NCBI GenBank assembly: GCA_030248135.1 | Contig: JASANC010003299.1 | Coordinates: forward strand, 40,337-104,336 | Direction of reading: 5' to 3' | From: Theristus sp. LFF4_11 | Taxonomy: Eukaryota; Nematoda; Chromadorea; Monhysterida; Xyalidae | Length of the DNA: 64,000 bases | Shown: positions 37,601 to 44,824 of the stretch, one piece after another | Layout: every line of letters begins with the position of its first letter | Numbering within the stretch: position 1 is the first letter of the stretch | The notes under the pieces: model-generated | Seen by the model: the letters and a program-made list of their open reading frames with translations, nothing else | Database searches by the model: none | Told to the model about the DNA's origin: nothing | Program-made: the position numbers and the translations under genes

Positions 37601-40600
37601 TTAGCCAGGGCTAACCTACAAATGCGTACGAAACACCGTCGAGTAGGGTGTCCATTTAGTTTTTCTGTCATTAAGTGCCCATGCACCCCCTCGGCGGGGC
37701 TCAATCCCTTGAGCGCACAGACCAACGCGCTGCTATCCAGGCCACGAAAGTGACGCCATTTCGGTGACATAAACTTTTTTCCGGTCAGAAAAAACATAGC
37801 ACACAATCTCGGAACCAGGCAGCATTTTTTAGTGATGTACGTATCAATAGTTTGTTCTCTCTCATTGCAGCGCACGAATGAGCGCAGCGGAAGCACTAAA
37901 GCATCCGTGGCTAATCGAAAGAGAATCAGATGTCAACCTTCCTAATTTGACCTTGCTGAGAGAACGCTATGCTGAATTCGACACGAGGCATCGCCGAGTC
38001 ACCTGTTATTCGCTGCAAAAACTGTTGAATGCTATGAAAAAGGATCTAACGCGACGATTTATCACGACCGGATGAGTCACCGTTAACGTCTGCCCATAGA
38101 TTTGCTCTAGATGCCCAATTTCAGAAATGTTGTTCAACCTAAAAAACCAACCAGAGCTTCACTATCGCTTCAATGTTTTCTGTTGCTTCCTGCTGGGTAC
38201 ACTCGTTTTCAATTGTTGCGCTTGCCTTTGATTTGATCTCTTGTTGTAAACGTAAAGCATAAAATTGTTCAGGTTCAATCGATTGGGGCTTTTCGAACTG
38301 GACGTTGTGAACATTCAAAGTCGATTTCTTTATTATTGATCGACTTATCGTGTTTGAATTTATCTTTGTGAATGTGTAGAGGTTGTTTATAAGCCTCATT
38401 TATAGTGCGTTGCTGTGCAGCCCTGATCTGGCTTCATTACGTGACATGCATGGCTTCGGTCACGTTAACGAACGGACAAGGTTGGTCGGTTTTTTGTGTG
38501 GGTTTTGTTTCACAGCTCCATGCGGATTTGGTCAAATACTTCTCGGAGAATAGCCAAGGATAATGAATATTTTGAATTTCACCCGATTTACAAGCCCAAA
38601 AAACCGTGATTCGTTTCGCCCACCGAAAGGTACCCAACTGTAGCTTTAGGGCCATTTTAGGGCAATGTGTACCCAACTGCGGCTGGTTTGCAATCTTGCA
38701 TTGTACTTTGTACATGGACTTCAGTGCTAAATAAAACTGAACTGAAACTGAACTGAAAGGTGACCGACCAGTCGGCGACACGGCGACGCCGGCGGTGAAG
38801 CCGCCGCGTACGCTGATCAAGGGCGAGCACCGCGAGATCGAGGACGAACTGGCGAACCGCGTGCTGTCCGACATCAGCGAGGAGGACGCGGACGAGATCA
38901 AGAACGAGGTGGTCGCTGCGGTGAACCGTGGCGGCGGTGGCGGCGGCGGCGGGCGCATCGTCATCCTCGACCGCGACACCACGCCGACGCCGCTGACGAT
39001 CGACATGACGCCGAGCGTCGACGGGGCACCGACGATTCAGCAGGGTCTGCATACGGTCAAAGTGACCACGACAATCTCCGGCGGTGACTCGTCGCAGCAG
39101 CAGCGGTCTACCGGGCGCACCGGGCGAGCGCCGCGACCCGCGAACGCGCCCTCGTCCGCGAAGGGCGCGGCGGCGCGCGGTCAGCCGACGAAAACACGCA
39201 AGAAGTCGCCCACGCGCGAGGCGGTCATGGAGGTCGTCATTGCGGCGAAACACGGCGACGAACGCGAATTGCCGTCGCCGGAGACGACGAAACCGCTCGC
39301 TATGGTACGTTGGCCGTTCGTCACATTACGTCCACCATCCATCAAGGAGAAGACGATTTCACAGTATTGTTTGTTGGCGATTCGTGTGCATTCAAAATAA
39401 CAAAATTAGTGTCCAGACACACCGTAGCACGGGCCTGAGTTCAATGCGTTCAATACAATGTCTTCTTTGATTTACGATTGTCCCCACACCGACCTCCTGC
39501 CGATGCATCACACACACAACGGGGCAATAACCATTCCAATCTCGATTCACAATCATTGTGTCTCCGTCTAACAAATCCAATCCCATTAACAGGGTGATCC
39601 TGAGTTCGACCGTTTGATGGATGAGGTTGAACGGACGAAAGCGGACATTCAACGGCGGCGCACAGACCGCGACCGTAGACCGGCTAGCGATTTTCAGATG
39701 CCGCCGTCGGTCGACCTCGACCTGGACGAATACGACTGGGAGTCGTACTACCAACTGGGACCGGAGACCTATCTGATGTCGACGCGAAACGCGACGCTCT
39801 CTGCACGCATCCGCGACTATCGTCGTGAACTGTGGGGCGAGAACGCGCCTCTCGCGCAATTCGGCGTGCTCGGCTGGCGCAATCGCGACATCTCCATCCG
39901 GGAGCGACGCCGCTTCAGCGACGTTCTGCGCGAGGACACCGGACTGCAGAAGTCGATGAGTGTGCTCGATAGTCAGTTGTCGCGCTCGAAGTCGGGCGGC
40001 ATCATCCGGCGGACGCACAGCGATGTCGCCATTATGACGTCACAATCGCAGACGAACGTCTTCAAACGCGACGGCGGTTGGTGTGGAAAGCAGTTTGATT
40101 CCAGAATGCAAAGTAATAGCCCGTTTATACCTGACGTATGAATACGTGCATTGACGTGTGTACGTCAGGTATGAACGGTAGTATGCAATAACACGAGATA
40201 TAAGGTGACGTGACGTGCCGTGCCGTATGCGCACACGTCAGGTATAAATGGACCTCAACTGTTGCAGTAATTTTTCGGCTGAGACGAAATTCCGGTTTTT
40301 CTGCCACATTTGCTGCATCGTTTCAGAATATGCGCCAGTATTTCAAACAAGACTGAAGGAAGGAACGTTCAACGTCTACCAGGACGTGAAACTCACGTGC
40401 ACGGTGATCGGTAACCCGAAGCCTGACATCACTTGGTATCACAACGATGCGTTGATCGTTGAGGATGCTCGCCACCTGATGACACATGAGGTGGAACGGT
40501 TTGGCATGATAACCAAAAAGAAAATCATCACCACCATCAACACATCTGTCGCCGTTTCAGAACGACCACGCCACTCTGACCATCCACCCGACGATCACGC

Positions 40601-43128
40601 ACGACGCCGGCGCGTACACGTGCCACGCCTCGAATGACCTCGGTGAATCGTCGACGTCGGCGCAACTCAAACTGGCCGGTATGGCGTTTTTGATCGAGTG
40701 AAACTCGCAAACTCTTTGATTGTGCAAGTTGCATCCTGTAAAAAATAACAATTCTGCAAAAAAACCCTCAGACGGTCCGCCGCCGCCGTCGCGACCCGAT
40801 ATTGAACTTGCCTCCGACACGGAAGTGTTCGTCGTCTGGGACCCGCCGGAAACGTTCAACGGACTGGACATTCTTGCCTACAAGCTCGAGTACAGGCGCG
40901 CTGGCGACGAGCATTGGGCTTGCCAATGGCAGCTGATCTCGGACGAAATCGACGACGAAGCGGTCGTGTTGAAACATCTCGAGCCGCAGGGCATTTATCA
41001 GTTCAGAGTGACCGCGCGGAACTGCGCCGGCTGGGGCGAGCCGAGTCTGTCCAGTCGAATTATCAGAACGCACCCGAAAGGTTGGAAAACTGGAAGTTTT
41101 AAATCCGTGAATCAGAAAAAAATAATTGAAAAAGGGTCTTTCACACTTATCAGGTGCACCAAAACTGAACGTGGAAGTGCTGAAGTCGGAAGCATCACTG
41201 GTCGTTCTGAACTTGCCGCCGCAAACCAGGTCCCTGGTCAGCACCTCATTGTCGGGCATCAAAGAAGAAGACGAGGAAGAAGCGGAGGCGGCGGACGCCG
41301 ACAAAGAGAATATTGAGCAGCAGTCGGCCACGCACGCGTCCGAATCGACGGCGTCCGATAAAGGGCCGGTCTGCTTGAACGTCAGCGACAAACCGGGATC
41401 TCGGTTTGACGTCGGAGCCGAAATTTTCAGGTGAGCAAAAATCGTTGATCATAGAAGCGCTCCATGAAATTTTGCCAAAAGACGCACGCGCACTTTGAAG
41501 GGGTCGTTTCTCAATTATCCGCGAAGCGCAAGACCGAAAGACCGGCGCCCGGTGCGTGGTGAAGGTGATCTTGACGCCCGGCGAACGACGAAACGACTCG
41601 GTGCACGAATACGAGATGCTGCGTGAACTGAGGCACGAGAACATCGTCAGTATGTTGGCTGCTTATGTCAGGTGCGGTAGAACGAAGAAATAGCACATTG
41701 AAAACTGTTGATGCTTTTTTTGATCAACACTCAGTTTTGACCAGCAGCACTCCAATGCAATAGTTTCAGAGACGACTTTGTGTTGCTGTTTTTGGAGCGG
41801 CTTCACGAGCCGTTGTTACGTCGATTCGCTACGAATGATTATTATACTGAAAATCATTGCGCGAAGGTCGCTCTGCAGGTGTTGTCGGCAATTCAGTGGA
41901 CGCATTTTCAGGGGTATAATTTGCAATATTTTTGCATCTTGTTTTTATCACACGGCTTTTCAATTTCATGAGACATATTTTGTCACCGGATGTGTTCATC
42001 ACCGTCGTTTGTAGCGAAAATCGTTCTACTCTCTTCCACCTGCAGCATCGCACATCTGCACATCACCCCCGACAACATCATGTTCACGAACAAACGCACG
42101 TGGAATGTCAAACTCATTGACACGGGTTCAGCAAAACAGCCATATTCGGAAGAATCGGACACCAATCAGTCGACAGCGCGCCTCATGAGCGATAGAGATC
42201 CGGAGTTCACTGGTAAAATCCGAAAGCATTATAAATAGTCATTATTAATAGTATCCAAAGAAACTCTCGAACTTCACTTCGAACTTCAAATTGACATTTA
42301 AAATAAAAACCAACCATATTTCAGCGCCTGAAGTGCTTGCAAACACCAAGGCTGCCACTCCGCTGTCGGACGTTTGGAACTTTGGCATCGTCGTGTTCAT
42401 GCTGTGAGAATGATTCAGATGTTCACAACAACAATAAAAAACCACATTGACAAAAAATGAAACAAATACTTGTTTTACATTTAGTTTGAGCGGTTTTCAC
42501 CCGTTTCGCTACGACGACGAGGACACCGACGAGACGGTGGTACGCTCGGTGACGCACTCACGACTCGACCTCGATCTGGTGTTCACCAACGCTTCTCAGG
42601 AATCACTGCGCTTCGTCACTTGGGCGCTGAAAAAGCATCCTGGGTACGCGCACGGAGATTAGATGGCGTTCCGGTTGTTTTTAGTGTTGCGACAGTTTTC
42701 CTTTTCCCATTCTAGCGCAGACACTTTATTTTCAACCGTTGCTAAAGCAAGAAAGCAAGTTTACAACCCAATTACTGTGTGTGATCATTATTGTTAATTA
42801 TCTGATGTGTTCTATATATTGTATGTCTTATTCTCTATGGACTGGTTTTGACCATTAAAACGGTTTCCGTAGCTCTCGTCCCTGGGTGCATCTTTCTCTA
42901 ATGTTGGCGAAAACCCAGACACATTTCAGTCGACGAATGAGCGTCGAAGAAGGCCTCCAGCACCGCTGGCTCTCGTGCGACACCGGCATGGTGCGACGAC
43001 GTGAGATGATCAAGTTCTCCGCGAATCGATTGCGCAAACTGGCGGCGCGGTACGAGCTGGCGCGTACGCAGCGTGCGGCCGATTGTGAGCCGGCGCTGGT
43101 CAAACAGTATGGCGCTGGTGACAGCTGA
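4434..43128 (+). CDS. unc-89: UNC-89 (obscurin), giant muscle M-line protein
   Basis: Product is a giant sarcomeric scaffold. In nematodes UNC-89 sits at the muscle M-line, organises thick filaments and carries a RhoGEF module. I traced about 80 exons in continuous frame, ATG 4434 to TGA 43128, for roughly 6,260 residues. Order: Ser/Thr-rich N terminus, SH3, DH, PH, about 41 Ig domains, a Pro/Glu/Lys-rich spacer after Ig20, an FnIII, pseudokinase PK1, basic linker, Ig, FnIII, kinase-like PK2. This is the nematode UNC-89 order, and the block around TRTQYGF, KMCLKVTGYPLP and the LHEDERH motif is nearly diagnostic. Ig count is somewhat below the roughly 53 known in C. elegans. One junction (near 38070) is not resolved: the exon runs into TGA where a splice donor is expected. 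An internal first exon at 10442 probably makes a shorter isoform. Introns are loaded with transposon remnants. Confidence 0.97.
5008..5480. mobile_element. C-rich foldback element in unc-89 intron 1
   Basis: Terminal inverted repeats ACCGTATTACCTCTATTAAA and TTTATTAGAGGTAATACGGT bound 473 bp. Inside each arm are runs of 5 to 10 cytosines spaced by AAAATAAA or AAATTAAA, and two CCCCCATGGGGG palindromes. The minus strand therefore has clustered G-runs that could form quadruplexes. No coding sequence; probably a non-autonomous DNA element. Confidence 0.75.
5516..6310 (+). other. unc-89: SH3 domain of UNC-89, two exons
   Basis: Exons 5516-5665 and 6246-6388 join in phase 0. The first gives LPVYIAIQEFVPEAGDKDSM and the LEQGQIVEVLD stretch, then SSWLVRTK; the second gives the closing GWVPGSYFE. 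These are the RT loop, the Trp-bearing strand and the ALYDY-distal WVP..Y motif of SH3 domains. The second exon then runs into the KQRRQTREIE helix leading to the DH domain. SH3 domains bind proline-rich partners; in UNC-89 the domain is part of a Rho signalling head. Confidence 0.9.
5729..5975. mobile_element. MITE family B, copy 1
   Basis: Palindromic element whose ends are GTCCATCTGG and CCAGATGGAC, with inner arms GCTGATTGGTTGGTTGCACA and its inverse. The right end reads GGACTG followed by TA, as for Tc1/mariner-type ends. It lies in the intron between SH3 exons. Related copies are at 46075, 60575 and, more distantly, 63816. Confidence 0.8.
6445..6610 (+). repeat. tRNA-derived SINE, copy 1
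   Basis: The 5' part resembles a tRNA: an A-box-like GGCTTGGTGGAAGCGCGAGC and a B-box-like GGGATCGAGCC about 40 bp later. It is followed by a shared tail (AAGCACTTGATGACAG, AACTCGATGGG, CCCTACGCGACCG, CCCTGGCTAA). Three more copies lie on the minus strand at 33697, 37603 and 56107. It sits in an unc-89 intron. Confidence 0.8.
7888..8294. mobile_element. Long foldback element in unc-89 intron
   Basis: The two halves of this stretch are inverted copies of each other over roughly 150 bp: ACTAAAAACGTCAAAAAACT at left against AAAAAACGTCCAAAAACTCT read from the right, then TTTCACCAA and CATGCATTGTG in both. It fills most of the 593-bp intron between the last DH exon and the PH exon. No coding potential; MITE-like. 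Confidence 0.75.
8906..10441. other. unc-89: Large unc-89 intron, possible internal promoter
   Basis: About 1.5 kb with no coding exon I can support, upstream of a probable alternative first exon. No recognisable promoter element or transposon. Its position and the ATG exon that follows suggest promoter activity, which is inference only. Confidence 0.4.
10442..10673 (+). other. unc-89: Probable alternative first exon of unc-89
   Basis: The frame opens with MESDSEHPKPEQESDSETLT and encodes 77 very acidic residues, ending at ATATGGG|GTAAGC, a consensus donor in phase 1. The next exon, 10716-10829, needs exactly a phase-1 partner, so this exon can replace the SH3-DH-PH exons and join the ordinary Ig part in frame. 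I see no acceptor that would make it a cassette between 8905 and 10716. The encoded peptide has no domain I recognise; the pair SLC..-like cysteines (ECSLCRQG) are isolated. An isoform without the RhoGEF head is the predicted outcome. Confidence 0.6.
10716..11069 (+). other. unc-89: UNC-89 acidic and Ser-rich segment before Ig1
   Basis: Exons 10716-10829 and 10968-11069 encode EFSEYSSTSRKSS and PPRKKTKSPPVISPSASS, a disordered stretch with a basic KSP-like patch. Nematode UNC-89 has the same kind of segment between PH and Ig1. It offers many possible phosphorylation sites, but no specific kinase site can be assigned. Confidence 0.85.
11198..13130 (+). other. unc-89: UNC-89 Ig domains 1 to 3
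   Basis: Exons 11198-11336, 12100-12278, 12354-12538, 12609-12806 and the start of the exon at 12919. Ig1 is split by an intron in its Trp codon (NIT-TG|G). Each domain shows the I-set pattern: early Cys, core Trp, then DxGxYxC (DTGKYSCVASNEYG in Ig1). Ig1 to Ig3 are the best conserved Igs of the protein. The 763-bp intron after 11336 holds nothing I can identify. Confidence 0.93.
12919..15537 (+). other. unc-89: Single 2.6-kb exon with eight complete Ig domains
   Basis: An uninterrupted 873-codon exon in phase 0. After the end of Ig3, eight I-set domains begin near 13140, 13426, 13726, 14020, 14305, 14595, 14875 and 15170, each opening with a PPxF or APKF motif, a core Trp and a closing Cys-x-A-x-N. 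Some closing motifs lack the usual Tyr (for example SGTVLCKA, TGTVECHA), giving a GTVxC variant. Most other Igs in this gene are on one or two small exons, so this block has probably lost its introns. Confidence 0.95.
15639..16514 (+). other. unc-89: UNC-89 Ig domains 12 and 13
   Basis: Ig12 is split between exons 15639-15781 and 15869-16053, with the intron inside the Trp codon position (here KW followed by LKDGKE). Ig13 is a single 288-bp exon, 16227-16514, with phase-1 introns on both sides (motifs KFECTIKG, DIVWYKE, DAGKYKIEAKN). Confidence 0.92.
16582..18018 (+). repeat. unc-89: Four tandem 291-bp Ig exons (Ig14 to Ig17)
   Basis: Exons 16582-16872, 16955-17245, 17326-17616 and 17728-18018 are each exactly 291 bp, bounded by phase-1 introns, and encode one Ig domain each. 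They share KPLSDVTV, EKETA, W(K)KNG, DGKR, EDA and SSDAKLTVK at the same positions. They are clearly products of recent exon duplication and may still differ between individuals or strains. Confidence 0.95.
18168..19064 (+). other. unc-89: Exon with UNC-89 Ig domains 18 to 20
   Basis: An 897-bp exon, phase 1 on both sides, with three I-set domains starting at VAPKFDSQL, VAPAFLKEL and IAPEFTVPL. The last two share the ending SEDVGVYRCEA, which indicates a local duplication. It ends before a 1.24-kb intron that holds a transposon remnant. Confidence 0.94.
19286..20041. mobile_element. Second decayed mariner-like transposon
   Basis: Ends are CAGGATGGGCCAAAA and, inverted at the right, CAGGATAGGCCAAAA, with a TA after the right end; the left flank is TG, probably a mutated TA. 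The arms also share an inner GTTAAAATTGC/TTTAAAATTGC block. It occupies most of the 1.24-kb unc-89 intron between Ig20 and the PEK-rich exon. The rest of that intron shows nothing recognisable. Confidence 0.8.
19747..19827 (+). pseudogene. Transposase C-terminal remnant
   Basis: Inside the mariner-like element, a plus-strand frame ends MTEDSGDHIEQTIL then stop. This gives the same GxHI(E/Q) tail as the remnant at 1425-1556 and supports a Tc1/mariner-type transposase origin. Nothing of the catalytic core remains. Confidence 0.5.
20308..20710 (+). other. unc-89: Pro/Glu/Lys-rich spacer of UNC-89
   Basis: About 134 residues made almost only of Pro, Glu, Lys, Ala and Val, with repeated EKPxxKP units such as EKPEEKPAAKPEKKPAAK. 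This resembles PEVK segments of titin-like proteins, which act as unstructured elastic spacers. C. elegans UNC-89 has a KSP-rich region in a similar part of the molecule. The exon, 20308-21000, starts after an AAG acceptor and also contains the next Ig domain. Confidence 0.85.
20711..29488 (+). other. unc-89: UNC-89 Ig domains 21 to 39
   Basis: Nineteen I-set domains on small exons: 20308-21000 (end), 21238-21531, 21760-21880 with 21987-22156, 22239-22544, 22616-22903, 22980-23085 with 23201-23424, 23473-23857, 23921-24211, 24270-24451, 24567-24699 with 24767-24942, 25015-25156 with 25222-25397, 25466-25607 with 25773-25951, 26084-26219 with 26333-26508, 26577-26713 with 26787-26970, 27039-27323, 27402-27600 with 27665-27840, 27910-28066 with 28139-28314, 28374-28552 with 28619-28781, and 29050-29191 with 29313-29488. 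Most are split by a phase-2 intron in the core Trp codon. The intron after 22156 appears to use a GC donor. All joins keep frame. Several introns are read through by open frames, which makes single-frame prediction misleading here. Confidence 0.92.
29555..31333 (+). other. unc-89: UNC-89 FnIII-1 and Ig domains 40 and 41
   Basis: Exons 29555-29635, 29722-29879 and 29960-30197 form a fibronectin type III domain: LTLSWIPTKR, ITYVVEIRE, and LGKSYQFRIRAENIYGISDP are its B strand, C strand and F-G region. The acceptor before 29722 is GAG rather than CAG, so that boundary is tentative. Ig40 follows on 30278-30440 with 30513-30646, and Ig41 on 30819-30931 with 31165-31333. Position just before the first kinase agrees with nematode UNC-89. 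Confidence 0.88.
31519..32836. other. unc-89: 1.3-kb unc-89 intron before PK1
   Basis: No exon, transposon or tRNA that I can identify. In C. elegans short kinase-only UNC-89 isoforms start from internal promoters, so this intron is a possible site for one. I see no ATG exon with a fitting donor to support that. Confidence 0.4.
33063..33154. mobile_element. MITE family C, copy 1
   Basis: A near-perfect 92-bp hairpin: GCATTCATGAAGCAGTATTT then AGTGACGCG at the left, and CGGTCACTAAATACTGC then TTCATGAATGC at the right. It starts about 25 bp after the exon end in the 3.4-kb PK1 intron. Other copies are at 45983 and 52117. Confidence 0.85.
33348..33400. repeat. Short perfect hairpin
   Basis: CGTTAAAAAACGCCAG and its exact complement CTGGCGTTTTTTAACG are separated by about 20 bp; a further GTTTTTTAACG follows. 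It may be the tip of a MITE, but I find no second copy. Confidence 0.6.
33697..33853 (-). repeat. tRNA-derived SINE, copy 2
   Basis: Reverse complement of the element at 6445: read on the minus strand it has GGCTTGGGTGGTAGCGTG (A box), GGATCGAGCCCCGCC (B box) and the tail AGTAGACACCCTACTCGATG. It lies in the PK1 intron. Confidence 0.8.
34750..35809. mobile_element. 1.06-kb element with TAGGGTTAGGGG ends
   Basis: Ends are TAGGGTTAGGGG and its inverse CCCCTAACCCTA, each next to long alternating A and T runs of 8 to 12 bases that can fold on each other. CACACA-type repeats flank both sides. The interior (34840-35690) has no coding potential. Probably a non-autonomous DNA element in the 3.4-kb PK1 intron; the rest of that intron (35810-36410) shows nothing identifiable. 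Confidence 0.7.
37603..37757 (-). repeat. tRNA-derived SINE, copy 3
   Basis: Shares GAGTAGGGTGTCCA, TGTCATTAAGTG, CACCCCCTCGGCGGGGCTC and the GCGCTGCTATCCAGGCC end with the copy at 33697, in the same orientation. It sits in the intron between the last two PK1 exons (37441-37870). Confidence 0.8.
38071..38759. other. unc-89: Unresolved unc-89 intron
   Basis: The upstream exon needs a phase-1 donor here to reach the linker, but the sequence reads ACCG|GATGAGTCAC with an in-frame TGA at 38073-38075. A one-base change would restore a consensus GTGAGT donor. The rest of the 689 bases shows no exon. Confidence 0.5.
38760..40076 (+). other. unc-89: UNC-89 interkinase linker
   Basis: Exons 38760-39304 and 39593-40076 (phase-0 join) encode a charged linker with an eight-glycine run, a basic Ser/Thr-Pro stretch (TKTRKKSPTRE) and a conserved-looking block, YYQLGPETYLMSTRNATLSA to RERRRFSDVL. 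The block with RRELWGENAPLAQ and RNRDISIRERRRFSD resembles what I recall of the C. elegans interkinase region. Base composition is strongly GC-rich compared with the flanks. The acceptor at 38759 is AAG. Confidence 0.85.
40117..40255. mobile_element. MITE family A, copy 2
   Basis: Ends GCCCGTTTATACCTGACGTA and its imperfect inverse CGTCAGGTATAAATGGACC, with the inner GAACGGTAGTATGCAATAAC shared with the copy at 622. Lies in the short unc-89 intron after 40076. Confidence 0.8.
40327..41080 (+). other. unc-89: UNC-89 Ig42 and FnIII-2 between the kinases
   Basis: The Ig domain is on exons 40327-40490 and 40561-40678, separated by a 70-bp intron whose open frame hides it (KLTCTVIG, DITWYHND, DAGAYTCHASNDLG). 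The FnIII domain is on exon 40772-41080: DTEVFVVWDPPE, AYKLEYRRAG and YQFRVTARNCAGWGEPS. An Ig-Fn pair before the second kinase is typical of UNC-89. Confidence 0.92.
41154..43128 (+). other. unc-89: UNC-89 kinase-like domain 2 (PK2) and C terminus
   Basis: Exons 41154-41430 (acidic lead), 41501-41671, 41770-41913, 42046-42212, 42325-42403, 42485-42643 and 42930-43128. Seen: FRGRFSIIREAQ at the nucleotide loop, CVVKVIL (VAIK Lys), HEYEMLRELRHENIV (helix C Glu), then AHLHITPDNIMF where HRDLKPEN is expected, so the catalytic Asp is His, and LIDTGSA for DFG, which keeps its Asp. TAPEVL, SDVWNFGIVVFML and the RRMSVEEGLQHRWL end are normal. The protein ends about 55 residues after the kinase. Strict reading predicts weak or no catalysis. 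Confidence 0.92.
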
Positions 43129-44824
43129 TTCACGGAAAACACCAACCAGCACTGCAAGAAAGTGGCGCGCCAGAACTTGGCTCATTTCTTTACTACAGTG
43201 ATATACAGCCCAGAAGTGCAGTGTCTGTTGCTGGAACACTTCTCGGCCAAGCTTATTTTCTTCTTATACTGCCGCCTTGTATTTTTTGGTTGAAGCATTA
43301 TTGACCCACTCTTGAATTCGGCAGAGTAAACGAGAATGAAATGGCGCCTGGAGAGGGACAAAATGCCATTTGAAGCAGATGTAAAATTTTAAAGTGTTTG
43401 CACAAAACAAATTTTTGCACCCAAACCTGCGGAACACTTTGAAAAATCGTTCATACCGGTTTTGACACAGCTTTTCGAATTTAAGAATTCTGAATTTCTT
43501 TGTTTATTATTGAACAAAACCAAAAAAGCGCAGCTGTGTAAATTATATTTGTTTTTTGAAACGTACAATACATATTTGTGGAAATTGTTGATACGTTTTT
43601 GAAGTTTCGGTGATAGAAATTTTTAAGCATTTATTATTTCGTGCTGCTTCACACACACTGTTTATCACTCAATGTTTTTGCGTTGATTTTACCACTCATT
43701 CGCTCAGTTTGTCCCAGTCAATCGGCTAGTTGTAAGAATTGTCAGTTTTCAAACGTGTTTTGTGCTGAGTTTTTCAGCAATTAAAATAATGCGGTACTAC
43801 ACCAAAATGAAATCAGTCCGTGCTAAAACCATGTTTGTTTTTGTTGCTCCACGTCGCCCACACCACAGTCACTCAATTAACAGTGACAGTTAGTTGACGA
43901 CTGACGTCACACAAATTTCACACCAATAATTTCAAAATTGTTAGTAGCACACACGCCGAAATTTGAATGCTCTAAACCTTCTGTCATACCACGACCACAC
44001 AGACCATAAATCATGTCGAATTGCTTTCATAGCTTGCAGCTGTCGTGGACAGAAACCGTTCAACAACAAAACGACTTTCAGAGTCATCGAGGTGTGTTCT
44101 GTGGTGAGAGACGGCGAACAGGAGAGGTCACGTACTGCAAACGGTTTTTTTTCTTCTTCAAAAATTGCGTTACAGCCACTTTTTTTCGGCGATAGGATCT
44201 GAAAGGGTGCCGTCTGTTTCAGATACTCAATTCACATTTTGTGAACCGGGAAGTCAAGCACACACAATAAAAAGCCAGTTACGACATCCGCTTTATGATG
44301 CCGCTGCAGACACATTGCATTGGGCCTCAAGCTGTTGTTTATACCTGGTGCGTGTTGTGCCGGACAACCAAGGAACAGCTGTGTCCGCGCAGGCCAGGCA
44401 CTTTTCTCTGACCTACATAGTGCCTTTAGCACACACACACCTTTGTGTTGTGATCACGCCGCATTTTCGCCACAAAAGCGTCACTTTTCCCATCATACTT
44501 TTGCGGCAACAGAACACGTCTGACAAAACAAATCGTTTTGTCTTTCGGTATTGTCGTTGGCATTGGCGTTTACTACGTGCTGGACAGTCTGACCAACGAA
44601 CAAACATTGTTTTGATTGTTTGTTGTTAGCACGCTCACTGAAATCGGAGTCGTGACGTACGCACATCACGCTCGGGTGTCCAAAAACCAGTGTTTCCGAG
44701 TGTACGTACTTGGAGTTTGGTGTATAAACCGGTTACAACTGGTTCGCGGCCAACTGGTTATAAAACCTAGGGGAACTCATTATATAATCAACTATATCGA
44801 CGAAAAAAGGAAAATTACAAAACA
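43129..44824. other. Intergenic region, unc-89 to globin
   Basis: About 1.7 kb. It should contain the unc-89 3' untranslated region and the globin promoter. No coding exon, tRNA or transposon that I can support; several AATAAA-like and T-rich stretches only. Confidence 0.4.

Larger units (their letters stand above)
31413..38070 (+). other. unc-89: UNC-89 kinase-like domain 1 (PK1), likely pseudokinase
   Basis: Exons 31413-31518, 32837-33037, 36411-36546, 36702-36901, 37288-37440 and 37871 to about 38070. The N lobe has FLAKRVARK (candidate VAIK lysine) and EQEISIRNRVWHANI (helix C Glu), but no glycine-rich loop. Where HRDLKPEN is expected the sequence reads RIVNLNIR, so the catalytic Asp is missing, and DFG reads DFS. 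The C lobe keeps FAAPEQL, DMWAVGVLVYLL and the ALKHPWL end. It should fold as a kinase without normal phosphotransfer and serve as a binding platform. A 3.4-kb intron splits it after the IMEE hinge region. Confidence 0.9.

Noticed and set aside
38657..39253. Long minus-strand frame rich in Arg over the interkinase linker
   Set aside because: It is the antisense shadow of GC-rich coding exon 38760-39304.
40491..40637. Open frame continuing the Ig42 exon past 40490
   Set aside because: It reads Arg/His-rich non-Ig sequence; a 70-bp intron (GT 40491, AG 40560) restores the DAGAYTC part of the Ig fold.
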